A stretch of 64,000 nucleotides of DNA from an uncultured Treponema sp. (GTDB taxonomy: Bacteria; Spirochaetota; Spirochaetia; Treponematales; Treponemataceae): contig CAMVDX010000008.1 in NCBI GenBank assembly GCA_947166355.1, positions 33,773-97,772 of the forward strand. The letters are read 5' to 3'. Both the position numbers and the translations under genes were made by a program. Of the stretch, positions 9,304 through 17,952 are shown piece after piece. The notes below the pieces were generated by a model. It worked only from the letters and a program-made list of their open reading frames with translations. It was not told where the DNA came from and ran no database searches. Position 1 is the stretch's first letter. Each line of letters begins with the position of its first letter.

Positions 9304-9779
9304 TATGTAACAGTTTGGTTATCCGTATCAGTTTGATCAGGTTGATATGTAAAAATCTGGCTTTTTTGATATACAGTATCACCCAGAAATATGTAACAGT
9401 TCTGTTATCAAAGCGGCTCTTACTCTTTTTATATGTAACAATTCTGTTATCCGAAAGTCATTTTTCCATTTTCATTTAATAAAATTTAATATATGTAACA
9501 GTTTGGTTATCCGGGAACATGCTTCTATAAAATTAATTCTGCTTAAATATGATGCTGCGTGATGCCCCCAAACAAAGATTTTTATAATATTTTCATAAAA
9601 GAAGATACTTTCAAACTGTTTTTATGGGGCTTTCACAGTCAATTTCTATATGTAACAGTTCTGTTATCTGATTTCTGGATTTAGGTGCCGTCTGAAAAAA
9701 GTGGACATTTTTTCCTGAGCTATGTAACAGTTTTGTTATCTGTAAAACTGAAGTTTTTTGATGTAACACTTCTGTTATC
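9304..9779 (+). repeat. Left iteron array, seven copies
   Basis: Seven copies of a 20-bp repeat with consensus TATGTAACAGTTCTGTTATC, all in plus orientation, lie at 9304, 9390, 9432, 9492, 9649, 9721 and 9760. Copies differ mainly at the centre (TTCTG, TTTGG, TTTTG) and at one arm position (CAC). Each copy has internal dyad symmetry (AACAG-NN-CTGTT). The spacing is irregular, so this is not CRISPR. The repeats recur beyond the initiator gene in both orientations. They are likely RepA-binding iterons for copy control or partition. The remainder of 9158-9303 and 9780-10020 shows no gene. Confidence 0.85.
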
Positions 9780-10019
9780 TTATAAAATCTTCAATCTGAT
9801 TTTTTACCCGCACACAGGATTTACGCCCTCCGTATTTTACTCTTTTTGAGAATTATGTATGCTGGCAGACTCTCGTTTTTAATTCTTTTAAAAGTAATTT
9901 TTCTTTTCATTTTGATAGAAAATCTGCACAAAAAAACATAAAACCAGACAACGCGAAAAACGGCCCGTAGAGCGATTTTACCCCCAAATCGATATATTAC
10001 ACGTTTTTCTTAAAAAAGC

Positions 10020-10250
10020 CTCTCAAAATCAATCCTAGAGCGACTTTTAAAAGTTTAGATAAAATCTAATCTTTCTAAACATTTATATTAGATTGTTTAG
10101 ATTTTTGCTAATCTGTTTTGTTATTTTTCTGCTTAGATTTTTATTTAGATTTCCAATCTTTATTTATAGAAATCTAATAATTTTTAGAAAAAAGTGTTGC
10201 ATTTTTCTAAAAATTATGATTAGATTTTAAAAATAGAAAAAAACATAGAT
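10020..10250. promoter_or_regulatory. AT-rich leader of the partition/replication operon with a long hairpin
   Basis: About 230 bases are very AT-rich with many TAGATTT-type words in both orientations (around 10050-10165). TCTAATAATTTTTAGAAAAA (10173-10192) is mirrored by TTTTTCTAAAAATTATGATTAGA (10202-10224) with only a two-base bulge. It sits just upstream of the parA ribosome site. A ParA or RepA autoregulatory operator, a partition site, or an unwinding element are all possible; the sequence does not choose between them. Confidence 0.55.
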
Positions 10251-10264
10251 TTTTGAGGTGGGAA

Positions 10265-11017
10265 ATGAAAAAAATCGCAGTTGCCATTCAGAAAGGCGGC
10301 GTAGGCAAAACAACAATCAGTTTGTCACTTGGTGCCGAACTTGCAAACAAAGGAAAAAAAGTTCTTTTAATTGATGCAGATCCTCAGGGTAACTCAACAG
10401 GCACTCTTCTTGAATCCTTTGAACATGAACTGGCAGAAGCCCTTTATGGCGATGTAACTGTTGATCAGGCAATTACCCAGACAGAAATAAAAAATCTTTT
10501 TATCATGCCGACAAATTCTCTCGAAAGAAAAGGCAGCCGCTCACTTAAAACATACCGTTCAAGCGAGGCATCAAAAGAGCCTTTTATTTTCGTAGATCTC
10601 TGCGAAGAAGTTGAAAAACTCGGCTTTGACTATTGTATTTTCGATACCTCCCCTGCTTTTGATGCATTCGAAGAAGATATCATGACAGCTTCGGATGAAG
10701 TAATTGTTGTAATCAAGGCAGACGCTTACTCTCAAGATGGACTTCAGATTTTCAAAAATAACCTGGACAGCTTTAAGAAAAGAAAACGTGTATCTAATCC
10801 TAAATTCGAAACAATTGTTCTTAATGAAATCAACCGTTCAATTAAGCTTACTGATATTATTACAGAAGGCCTTAATGCCGGAGATTTCAAGGTAGTTTAT
10901 GTTCCTGTAGACCAGGATTTTAAATATGCAACTATCGCACGTCAGACAATTCAGCAGCGGGGCGGAAAGAAAGAAACTCTCGATGCCCTAAAGCAACTTA
11001 GCGATTTAGTAAAATAA
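10265..11017 (+). CDS. parA: ParA-family partition ATPase
   Basis: A 250-residue protein with the deviant Walker A motif KGGVGKTT (10-17), the Walker A' segment DADPQGNST (40-48) and FDTSPAF (Walker B region), typical of ParA/Soj ATPases that move DNA over the nucleoid. It has no N-terminal helix-turn-helix extension, so it is the short type Ib-like form. The start is ATG 10265: GAGGTGGGA sits just before it, and a TTG twelve bases earlier lies inside that ribosome site. It is the first gene of an operon with the small partner protein and the replication initiator, in the order expected of a low-copy plasmid maintenance unit. Confidence 0.9.
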   Translation: MKKIAVAIQKGGVGKTTISLSLGAELANKGKKVLLIDADPQGNSTGTLLESFEHELAEALYGDVTVDQAITQTEIKNLFIMPTNSLERKGSRSLKTYRSSEASKEPFIFVDLCEEVEKLGFDYCIFDTSPAFDAFEEDIMTASDEVIVVIKADAYSQDGLQIFKNNLDSFKKRKRVSNPKFETIVLNEINRSIKLTDIITEGLNAGDFKVVYVPVDQDFKYATIARQTIQQRGGKKETLDALKQLSDLVK

Positions 11018-11073
11018 TCCGGTATTACAGCTATTTATCATAACTCGCCAGAGCGCATATTCAGGAGGGTAAA

Positions 11074-11448
11074 ATGCCAATTGCAAAGAAAAAAGATATA
11101 AAAAAGGATATACCGCTGGAATTCCTTAATCAGATGAAATCAAATCTTTCTAAAACTGTAACAACAGTTGAAGAAGATATTCCAGAACCAGTTGCACAGC
11201 CGGTAATTCAGCAAAACGCGGCTCCTGTTGCAGCTGTAACCAAGCCGGCTGTTGTAAAAGACAAATATGCAGATGTAATGAATGTAAGGCTTTCTAAAGG
11301 CCGCAGAAACGAAATAAAGGCCTTCTGTACAAATTGTGGAGTCACTGTAACGCAATATATTGAATCTTCTTTTGAATACCTTGCTAAAGAAGTTGCAGCT
11401 GGAAATATTGTAATTTCAAAGGGTGGAATTACAAAGCTTTCAAATTAA
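11074..11448 (+). CDS. Small ParA-partner, ribbon-helix-helix-like DNA-binding protein
   Basis: A 124-residue protein with a lysine-rich N terminus, a Pro/Ala/Val linker (about 44-64) and a C-terminal segment (about 70-120) with the pattern YADVMNVRLSKGRRNEIKAFCTNCGVTVTQYIESSFEYL. That segment fits a ribbon-helix-helix fold: a beta strand followed by two helices. Its position directly after parA, with AGGAGG before the ATG, suggests it is the centromere-binding partner (ParB role) that also stimulates ParA through its basic N terminus. It has no similarity visible to canonical ParB. Function is inferred from context. Confidence 0.7.
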   Translation: MPIAKKKDIKKDIPLEFLNQMKSNLSKTVTTVEEDIPEPVAQPVIQQNAAPVAAVTKPAVVKDKYADVMNVRLSKGRRNEIKAFCTNCGVTVTQYIESSFEYLAKEVAAGNIVISKGGITKLSN

Positions 11449-11470
11449 AAAAGTTCTCACGGGGTGGAGC

Positions 11471-12478
11471 ATGGGAAAACGTATAAAACAGGAAAATGAG
11501 CTGTTTCCAGTTGATAATTCAGCAAATGAATTGTTCGGAGAACTAGAAAAAGACAACGGAAAAAGGCAATTAAAACTAAGCTTTATTCCAAGTTTTTTTA
11601 CGACTGCATCATTGCCTTTTAAAAATATAAATAAAAAAGAATTTGTTCGCCGTGCAAGTAACGGAATTTCTCTTTATTTGAACTCTCCATTTAATGTTCC
11701 TTTCGGAAAATATGGACGACTTTTATTAAGTGTATTTACAACTCATGCAGTTCTTTCAAAAGAAAAAGATTCTCCTGTTTTAATCGAATTTAATTCAATG
11801 TCAGAATTATTAAGGGAAATGCAGCTTCCTCGTCAGAGAGGAAAAGATATTCAGGAGCAGCTTGAATGTTTTAAAAGAGCAACATTTTCTTTTGAAAAGA
11901 GAGAAGAGCAGCAGGTTCAGGGACATTTATTCAAAGATCTTTATGAACCGGGAGAAAAGCTTCCTAAGGGAGATGTAACTGTAAAAACAACAAGAACTGC
12001 AACAATTCTTTTTACGGAAGGAGTAGAATTTCAAGAAATTTTAGACGGAACATCTAAGAATTCTCGAATTGGTAATTTTAAGGTTGTTTTGTCTGCAAAC
12101 TTCGCATCATTCTGTCAGCAGCATGCAGTTCCAATTAATTATACAGTTTATAAAGATATTTCCAGCCCGGTTGGAAAAGATATCTATGCCTGGCTTGTTT
12201 ACAGAAATAATGGATTGGCAGAAGATAAGCCTGTATTTGTTCCCCGGGATAGACTTGTTGAACAGTTTATGCCTGTTGCAGAAGATTCTGATCCAAAAAT
12301 AGCGAATGTTAATTATTCACGCATTATTGATCAGATAAAAGAAATCAAACAAAAATATTATCCAGAATTGAAAGTAAATATTGAGTCAGGTGGAACAGGA
12401 ATAACTTTATTCAAAAGTCCAACTCCTGTTTTGCAGGATGATGTAAGATATGCTCTTATTTCTTCCTCTTTAACTTAA
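11471..12478 (+). CDS. repA: Plasmid-type replication initiator (RepA family)
   Basis: A 335-residue protein matching the plasmid-encoded RepA pattern (PF04796-like): FNVPFGKYGRLLLSVFTTHAVLSK (about 75-98), then a helix-rich segment with LLREMQLPRQRGKDIQEQLECFKRA (about 118-142), then a beta region and a second winged-helix-like segment (about 225-300). Such proteins bind iterons and open the origin. ATG 11471 is preceded by GGGGTGGAG; an upstream in-frame start lies inside the partner gene and lacks a ribosome site. Iterons begin seven bases after the stop codon. A linked ParA, partner and RepA with iterons on both sides makes the call firm, although the exact Pfam family was not tested. Confidence 0.85.
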   Translation: MGKRIKQENELFPVDNSANELFGELEKDNGKRQLKLSFIPSFFTTASLPFKNINKKEFVRRASNGISLYLNSPFNVPFGKYGRLLLSVFTTHAVLSKEKDSPVLIEFNSMSELLREMQLPRQRGKDIQEQLECFKRATFSFEKREEQQVQGHLFKDLYEPGEKLPKGDVTVKTTRTATILFTEGVEFQEILDGTSKNSRIGNFKVVLSANFASFCQQHAVPINYTVYKDISSPVGKDIYAWLVYRNNGLAEDKPVFVPRDRLVEQFMPVAEDSDPKIANVNYSRIIDQIKEIKQKYYPELKVNIESGGTGITLFKSPTPVLQDDVRYALISSSLT

Positions 12479-12484
12479 TTTATA

Positions 12485-13023
12485 GATGTAACAGTTTGGT
12501 TATCTAAATGAAGATGGTATGTAACACTTCTGTTATCTATTTTTCAGATATCCACAATTTCCACATTACTATTACTAGTTTTAAATAATATTATTAGTTA
12601 ATTATTAGATATAATGGTAGAAATAACAAAACTGTGACATGTAGATAACAACATTGTTACATGACCAAAAACTTTGCATTTTTTCTTCTATATATTAATT
12701 AAAATGTACTTTTTTTGCAGATAACAAAACTGTTACAATCCAAAGGACTTTTCCACAGTAAATTGTGGATGAATATAACCAAACTGTTACATATTTGGAT
12801 AACAAGACTGTTACATCGTTTTTCCACAATATATCATTATAATAATATAGAATTGACGCTTTGTATATTATTAAAAACGCCAGAAAACAAAGGAAAACAT
12901 TTATCTTAATTTCAATTCAATCAAATGCTTACGAAAAGACCTGATTGTGATAACAGAACTGTTACATGTTACTTCATGTTATGCGGAAAGGGTAGAGCTG
13001 TAAGATAACAAAACTGTTACATT
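12485..13023. repeat. Right iteron array and probable replication origin
   Basis: Nine iterons lie here. Two are in plus orientation (12485, 12518). Seven are inverted, consensus GATAACAAAACTGTTACATA, at 12622, 12644, 12720, 12774, 12798, 12949 and 13004. An AT-only stretch (about 12570-12615) separates the two orientations and could be the unwinding element. DnaA-box-like sequences lie among the repeats. The last copy overlaps the stop codon of the neighbouring minus-strand gene (13022-13024). Iterons, AT-rich DNA, DnaA sites and an adjacent repA together fit an iteron-type origin. Confidence 0.8.
12548..12828. other. Cluster of DnaA-box-like sites
   Basis: Four nonamers one mismatch from TTATCCACA occur inside the right iteron array: ATATCCACA at 12548, TTTTCCACA at 12749, TGTGGATGA (reverse TCATCCACA) at 12764 and TTTTCCACA at 12820. 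Their density within 280 bases supports host DnaA involvement at this origin. Individual matches could be chance in AT-rich DNA. Confidence 0.55.
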
Positions 13024-15028
13024 AGAAAAGTCCATTTTTCTGCGGGGCATCGAGTAATCCTTCAAGTACACTGCTGCTTGCCCAGGGCATAAGGGCAAAC
13101 CAGGTTGAGGAAGGAGTTCCATCCTTATATTTCTCGACAACAAGTCCCTGACTGTAACAGAAGCGTTCCGACATCCAGCCTTTTTTGCCGTAACCGAATT
13201 CTCCGTCAAAATGATTATAAGTCTGACAGCCCCATAAAATTGTGTCCTGTATGCGGCTTTTGATGTATTCAAGTGTGTGGGTATCTTTTTTTGCGTGTTC
13301 TACAAAATAAAACATTTCGCCAATAATTGAAGAAGACATAGGATGTATATGAGGATTACATACCGAAGTAATACTACCGCCACAGGAACTCCAATTGAGT
13401 GTACTTAGTGGAGGAACTTCGATTCGACCGTTATAGCAGAACTTATAAGAAAACTCCTGATACAAAGCTGTTTCCATATAATCAAGATAAAGCGGATTTT
13501 CTGTAATCTGATGTAAGAGTTTTGCGGCTCTTATAAAGGCCAGGACTCCTTCATTATCTGGAGCTTTGTCTGTATCAAGAGGACTTCCATAACATTCAAG
13601 CTTTGCAATAAAGTTCTTGTAATAATGGGTAAGAGATTTTTCGAGCAGAGCAAGTCTTTTAGAATCATTTGTAATTAAGGCAAGCTGAAGGCTCGCGGTC
13701 AGTGCCCATACGCTTCCCAGAGAATCATATTCAATTCCTGTTCCATCGGTTTCAGAATAAATAAATGGATATGCTCCTGAACGGCTAATTTCTTGTTCTA
13801 AAGCAGAAACTACAGTTTTAGAAAAGGTCAGCCAGTCTTCATGAATAATTCCTTTATCTTTTTCAAACTGATAAGCTTTTAAGAGATAATATATAAACTG
13901 CCCGTCCAGATATGCTGAATGTCCTCCGCTGTGCATTCCTCCATACCACCATCCGTGGCAGTTCCAGTTCTGACCGTCAAAAGTTTCATACGGAAGGGAA
14001 GAAGCTTTATTCAATGAGTTATCAACAATATTTTGAATACAGATAAGAGCCTGCTCTCTCATTTTTTGATTTTTAAGGCGAGCTGCGGCAATAAGCTGAG
14101 GATAGGCAACTACAATTCCGTTGGTCCAGGAAATGGAAGGAATTTCATTGTAAGAAAACTTTTCCTGTCCTTTTTCTGTAAGGCCGTCTTCTCTCACAAA
14201 TCCTGAGAAGTATTTTTTAGAAGGAAGCCATGCATAATTGCAGACTGCTAGAGATAAATCTTTTATGGCTTCATCTACACTTACCGAAGTTTTCGGTTTT
14301 TCGTGATACGTATCATATACATTTTTGATTACTTTATGAATATCAGTTAGAGAAGATGTTTCATAGTCATAGACATAAAATATCTGAGTGATTTTTTGAT
14401 CTGGCTTAATTGTAAAATAGTTTCCTGAAGTTTGTCTTGGAAGAATTGTATGAGACTGAACAAAAAGCCAGGGAGCGTTTTCATATCCAAAGGTGTAGCC
14501 GACTGTCTGTCTTTTTGAATTACAGGTAAAGCCATCGTACTGAATAAAATCTTTTTCACAATAGTATGGAGAGGTGTGAAAGCCGCGTATAGATGAACGG
14601 CCATTTGTTACGTACATCAAGGCACAGGGATGAGAAAGTCGGTCTGCCCTTACCATATAAAATGAAGAAAGAGGACAATCTGAATCAGAAGGATTTGCTA
14701 CAGAAGAATTGAGCCGTGGAAATTTGCAATCTACCTTCCAGGGCTTATCGCCTCTGTTTGTATTATACATAAAACCAGGAAGATAATAATTAGCCTGGCC
14801 GTTTGCCTCAAGTTCAAGCCTGATAATTCCTTCAAAAATTTTATCGCTGGTATTCTGAATATTTACTTCGATTTTAAAAGGAGAATCTGCGGTACCATTT
14901 CCTTCAAGAAAATTTTCCTGATAATTCAAACCGTATGTCTCGGCGGAATCATAGATATCAGATTTTTCACTAACTAATTCTAAATGTCGTTTTTTTGAAA
15001 CTGCAGAAATTATAAAAAACTTGGCCAT
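13022..15028 (-). CDS. Unclassified large protein with probable (alpha/alpha)6-barrel domain
   Basis: A 668-residue protein without an evident signal peptide. Residues about 40-240 look beta-rich and are followed by a helical domain (about 255-650). In that domain repeated aromatic/Gly patterns (WNCHGWWYGGMHSGGHSAYLDGQFIYYLLKAY, SLGSVWALTASLQLAL, DNEGVLAFIRAAKLL) resemble six-hairpin glycosidase-type barrels. No known glycoside hydrolase family could be named, and acidic catalytic residues cannot be assigned. It is downstream of the tcdA region on the minus strand, and its stop codon overlaps the outermost iteron. The start has no Shine-Dalgarno sequence, so the true start is uncertain. A carbohydrate-active function is only an inference. 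Confidence 0.55.
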   Translation of the reverse strand: MAKFFIISAVSKKRHLELVSEKSDIYDSAETYGLNYQENFLEGNGTADSPFKIEVNIQNTSDKIFEGIIRLELEANGQANYYLPGFMYNTNRGDKPWKVDCKFPRLNSSVANPSDSDCPLSSFYMVRADRLSHPCALMYVTNGRSSIRGFHTSPYYCEKDFIQYDGFTCNSKRQTVGYTFGYENAPWLFVQSHTILPRQTSGNYFTIKPDQKITQIFYVYDYETSSLTDIHKVIKNVYDTYHEKPKTSVSVDEAIKDLSLAVCNYAWLPSKKYFSGFVREDGLTEKGQEKFSYNEIPSISWTNGIVVAYPQLIAAARLKNQKMREQALICIQNIVDNSLNKASSLPYETFDGQNWNCHGWWYGGMHSGGHSAYLDGQFIYYLLKAYQFEKDKGIIHEDWLTFSKTVVSALEQEISRSGAYPFIYSETDGTGIEYDSLGSVWALTASLQLALITNDSKRLALLEKSLTHYYKNFIAKLECYGSPLDTDKAPDNEGVLAFIRAAKLLHQITENPLYLDYMETALYQEFSYKFCYNGRIEVPPLSTLNWSSCGGSITSVCNPHIHPMSSSIIGEMFYFVEHAKKDTHTLEYIKSRIQDTILWGCQTYNHFDGEFGYGKKGWMSERFCYSQGLVVEKYKDGTPSSTWFALMPWASSSVLEGLLDAPQKNGLF

Positions 15029-15160
15029 AATTTATATTAATATTCACAATAGAAAAAAGACAGAATAATTCTATATATTTCTTTTACATTTCGATTTGTA
15101 GAGGACGACGTTATAATTTTATCATTTTCTGATAGCAAAAAAGTGAGGGTAGGGTAACAA

Positions 15161-15181
15161 AACTCCAGAAAGGAATTTCTG
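15161..15181 (-). terminator. Weak hairpin after tcdA
   Basis: On the minus strand CAGAAA-TTCC-TTTCTG forms a six-base stem followed by GAGTTTTG. It lies seven bases past the tcdA stop codon. The stem is short, so termination strength is doubtful. No gene is seen in 15029-15187. Confidence 0.35.
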
Positions 15182-15187
15182 AAAACT

Positions 15188-15979
15188 TTATTCCTTAAAT
15201 AAATCAGTTACGTGAAACTGGGTAAGGTCTTTTACAACTTCAGCGGCAATAATCATTCCGGCAACAGAAGGAACAAAGGCGTTGCTGCCTGGTGTCTGTT
15301 TTTTGGGACTGCCTTTACGTGCCGGGGTAATTCCTGAAGCATCTTCAAAGCCTGTATCTGTTTCGTCGTTCGCTTCATTGCTTTTTGGCGTAATTGCAGT
15401 TTCGGTAGAGAATACAACCTTGAGTCGTTTGATGCGTCTCTTTTTAAGTTCGTTTCTCATAACACGGGCGAGCGGGCAGACTGAAGTGCGGGTGATGTCA
15501 GCAACCTTGAGTTTAGTCGGATCAACTTTATTTCCTGCACCCATGCAGCTGATAACCGGCTTTTTAAGAGCCTTTGCACGGGTGATGATTTCAAGCTTTC
15601 CGGTAACGGTATCAATGCAGTCAACAATATAATCATACTGAGAAAAATCAAATAGATTAGCAGTGTCAGGCATGAAGAAGGTTTTCCATTTAGTAACCTT
15701 GCAGTCCGGATTGATGTCATGAATGCGTTCTTCGGCAACATCAACTTTGTCTTTTCCGATTGTGGACTGAAGGGCGAAAAGCTGACGGTTCAGATTTGAA
15801 AGACAGATTTTATCATCATCAACAATATCAATTGCGCCGATTCCAGAACGAACAAGGGCCTCGACAGCATAACTGCCGACTCCGCCGATTCCAAAAATAA
15901 TCACGCGGGCATTATAGAGTTTTTCCATATTGTCTTTACCGAAGGTAAGTCTGGTTCTTGCAAACTGATTTGTATTCAT
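15188..15979 (-). CDS. tcdA: tRNA threonylcarbamoyladenosine dehydratase
   Basis: A 263-residue ThiF/MoeB-type E1-like enzyme with the adenylate-binding loop GIGGVGSYAVEAL (about 31-43), the DDDKICLSNLNRQ segment that binds nucleotide, VDCIDTVTGKLEI, and the C-terminal GSNAFVPSVAGMIIAAEVV. These match TcdA (formerly YgdL/CsdL), which cyclises t6A37 in ANN-decoding tRNAs to ct6A using ATP. Length agrees with E. coli TcdA (268). It has a separate intergenic region on both sides and appears to be a single gene. A UBA-type sulfur activation role is less likely because ThiS-like partners are not present. Confidence 0.9.
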   Translation of the reverse strand: MNTNQFARTRLTFGKDNMEKLYNARVIIFGIGGVGSYAVEALVRSGIGAIDIVDDDKICLSNLNRQLFALQSTIGKDKVDVAEERIHDINPDCKVTKWKTFFMPDTANLFDFSQYDYIVDCIDTVTGKLEIITRAKALKKPVISCMGAGNKVDPTKLKVADITRTSVCPLARVMRNELKKRRIKRLKVVFSTETAITPKSNEANDETDTGFEDASGITPARKGSPKKQTPGSNAFVPSVAGMIIAAEVVKDLTQFHVTDLFKE

Positions 15980-16097
15980 AAAAATCCTTTTTAAAAATCT
16001 GCCTATTTAACAGGTATGTTATTATAAAGAGATTAAAAAGTGTTTACAAGGCGGTAGACTATAAGTGAGGATAGACGTCAGTGATAGAAGTCTTGTT

Positions 16098-16784
16098 TTA
16101 GCTTATTCTGAGCGTTCGTAAATATTCTTTGTGCTCGGGGCTTACGCGAAAGCTTTCGCAGGCTTTTTGAATTGCCTTGTTGTGAGTCCAGTCATCAAGC
16201 TTTTTATTCTGAATAAATGGGATTGCAGAATCCCACTGTTTTACTAGTGCTTCTGCAAAAAGCCAGGCGGTCATCATGTTTACGTAATATTCTTCGCTGC
16301 GGATTTGGGCCGGCAGTTCCAGATATTCCGGGATAAAATCATCATCAAGAAAATACTTCATCAAAAGCAGCATGCCAACGCGCTGGGTAAAAGGCTTTTC
16401 GGAACGGATCCAGAGCTGGAGCTTTGGTAGAAGGAGCTGGCGGTTCTTTTTGAGGGTGGGCGGATTCAGTCCGTCGCTTACGGCCCAGCTGTTGATGTAT
16501 GGAAGAAAAGTTTCGAGTGCGGTCAGGCATTCGTCATAATTTCTGATTTTATTTATCAGTGCAATCTGAAGGCAGTTTTCTTCGTGATATTTGTGTGGCA
16601 GGTCGGTGAGAAAAGACTCGAGTTCGGCCGGCGGCAGCTCTTTAATATCGCGGATAATATTTTTGTAAGAAGGAGAGCGAACGCCGATAAAAGCTTCTCG
16701 CGGCAGGGTAGGTACGAGCTTTGCAGAAAAATCGGCGTATTTCTTGTCCTGATATTTGAAAAGGATTTTTTGAATCTGGGTCAT
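16098..16784 (-). CDS. DNA alkylation repair protein (AlkD-like HEAT-repeat)
   Basis: A protein of about 228 residues made of helical repeats. It has motifs of the AlkD/AlkC family (PF08713): GVRSPSYKNIIRDI near the N terminus, INSWAVSDGL in the middle, RVGMLLLMKYFLD, EYYVNMMTAWLFAE, and the C-terminal NKAIQKACESFRVSPE. AlkD enzymes remove cationic alkylated purines without base flipping. The tryptophan and aspartate of the active cleft appear to be present (INSWAVSDGL), but other catalytic residues cannot be checked by eye. Start is taken at ATG 16784 (MTQIQKIL); seven more in-frame residues upstream lie in a less favourable context. Confidence 0.8.
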   Translation of the reverse strand: MTQIQKILFKYQDKKYADFSAKLVPTLPREAFIGVRSPSYKNIIRDIKELPPAELESFLTDLPHKYHEENCLQIALINKIRNYDECLTALETFLPYINSWAVSDGLNPPTLKKNRQLLLPKLQLWIRSEKPFTQRVGMLLLMKYFLDDDFIPEYLELPAQIRSEEYYVNMMTAWLFAEALVKQWDSAIPFIQNKKLDDWTHNKAIQKACESFRVSPEHKEYLRTLRIS

Positions 16785-16816
16785 GTTACAAATAGTATAA
16801 CACATATCTTTAGATT

Positions 16817-17341
16817 TTATCTGTTTTTTGTATTTGAAAGATTTATTTTTCTGATTACTTTGAAGCCCGAAGATTTTAAAACTTCTCTTACCGCACGAAC
16901 TGCTCCTCCTGATTGACCGCAGATATAGTTGAAAGGAAATGGAGTTGTACAGCTGGTTATAATTATTGCTTTCTTTCCCTTATGAAGGGGGAGGGGAATT
17001 CCTCTTTTTGATTCTCCCATCATGCCGGCGACAAGGCGGTCAAAAAGGCATTTTAATTTTCCGTTCATATTTCCCCAGTAAACCGGAGTTCCAACCAAAA
17101 GCATGTCACATTCTTTGATTTCTTCTTCAATTTTGTGAGCGTCATCTTGTGGTAATATGCAGCTGCCTTTTGAACGGCAGGCCATGCAGCCATGGCAGAA
17201 GGCAAAGTTCAGGTCACTAACATTTTCCCAGATTATTTGAGCAGATGGATTTTTCTTAAGGAGTCTGTCACTTTCGGTTTTGAGTACTCTGGAAACATTT
17301 CCTTTTTTTCTTGGACTTCCGTTTAGTATAAGAATTTTCAT
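16817..17341 (-). CDS. NADPH-dependent FMN reductase / flavodoxin-fold protein
   Basis: A 174-residue protein with the FMN phosphate loop LILNGSPRKKGNVSRVL (3-20), a Cys-rich CHGCMACRSKGSC segment (about 49-61) and LVGTPVYWGNMNGKLKCLFDRL, as in the NADPH-dependent FMN reductase/iron-sulfur flavoprotein family. The cysteine motif could bind an iron-sulfur cluster. It overlaps the stop of the upstream TetR gene by four bases (ATGA), so the pair is one operon and the TetR protein probably senses a substrate of this reductase, such as a quinone or electrophile. No substrate is known. Confidence 0.85.
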   Translation of the reverse strand: MKILILNGSPRKKGNVSRVLKTESDRLLKKNPSAQIIWENVSDLNFAFCHGCMACRSKGSCILPQDDAHKIEEEIKECDMLLVGTPVYWGNMNGKLKCLFDRLVAGMMGESKRGIPLPLHKGKKAIIITSCTTPFPFNYICGQSGGAVRAVREVLKSSGFKVIRKINLSNTKNR

Positions 17342-17940
17342 TTACTTTCCTCCAGAAAAATTGAATTACACCACATTTTAATAAAGCGGTCTGTGTAGGC
17401 ATCTCCGTTATCCCAGAATTCAACTTCGCATTTTTTTAACAAGACTGATTCGATGCAGCCCCAGAGTCCGGAAACCAAAAGGCTTACATCAAACCTGGGA
17501 TTTGAAGATTTTGCGAGTCCCTGTTTGATGGCTTCACGCAGCAGCTTTTCGCCAGTTCTGTTGCAGACATAAAATTCTTCCATCTGCTCAGGAGTTATAT
17601 TGTCTGCGGATTTGATTCCCTGCATAACAAGGAGACATCTTCTTGGATTTTCAAAACACCAGTTACGGTAAGCAATTACAGCATTTTTTATCTGGGCTTT
17701 TATTGATTTTCCGCGGGCAGCATTTTCTTTGATTCTTTCATTAAGCTGATTCAGACAGTCCAGAGAAATTGCCTGAAACAATCTGTCTTTATCTTTGAAA
17801 TAATGATAGATATTTGTTGCTGTGATTTTGCATTCTTTTGCAATATCGCGCATTCCAATCTGTTCGGGATTCTTTTCCATAAGCAGTTTGAGTGCGGCTT
17901 CCTTAATTTGATTTACAAGATCTGGATTAGGATTTCTCAT
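17338..17940 (-). CDS. TetR-family transcriptional regulator
   Basis: A 200-residue regulator. The helix-turn-helix (about 28-60) reads IGMRDIAKECKITATNIYHYFKDKDRLF, the TetR signature. The rest is the helical ligand-binding domain. The gene overlaps the FMN reductase gene by four bases and has a long perfect palindrome in front of it. Autorepression with co-control of the reductase is the simplest reading. The ligand is unknown. Confidence 0.85.
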   Translation of the reverse strand: MRNPNPDLVNQIKEAALKLLMEKNPEQIGMRDIAKECKITATNIYHYFKDKDRLFQAISLDCLNQLNERIKENAARGKSIKAQIKNAVIAYRNWCFENPRRCLLVMQGIKSADNITPEQMEEFYVCNRTGEKLLREAIKQGLAKSSNPRFDVSLLVSGLWGCIESVLLKKCEVEFWDNGDAYTDRFIKMWCNSIFLEESK

Positions 17941-17952
17941 TTTTTGCTCCTG

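Noticed and set aside
9304..13023. CRISPR array
   Set aside because: The 20-bp repeats have irregular gaps (13 to 157 bases in an array), occur in both orientations, surround rep/par genes, and no cas genes are present. They are iterons.
9158..13025. Prophage or insertion sequence as carrier of the replication locus
   Set aside because: No transposase, integrase, phage structural gene or terminal repeats were seen at its borders.
13022..13272. Alternative gene at the 3' end of the large minus-strand protein
   Set aside because: A 97-codon frame overlaps out of phase; the longer frame has consistent protein-like composition throughout.
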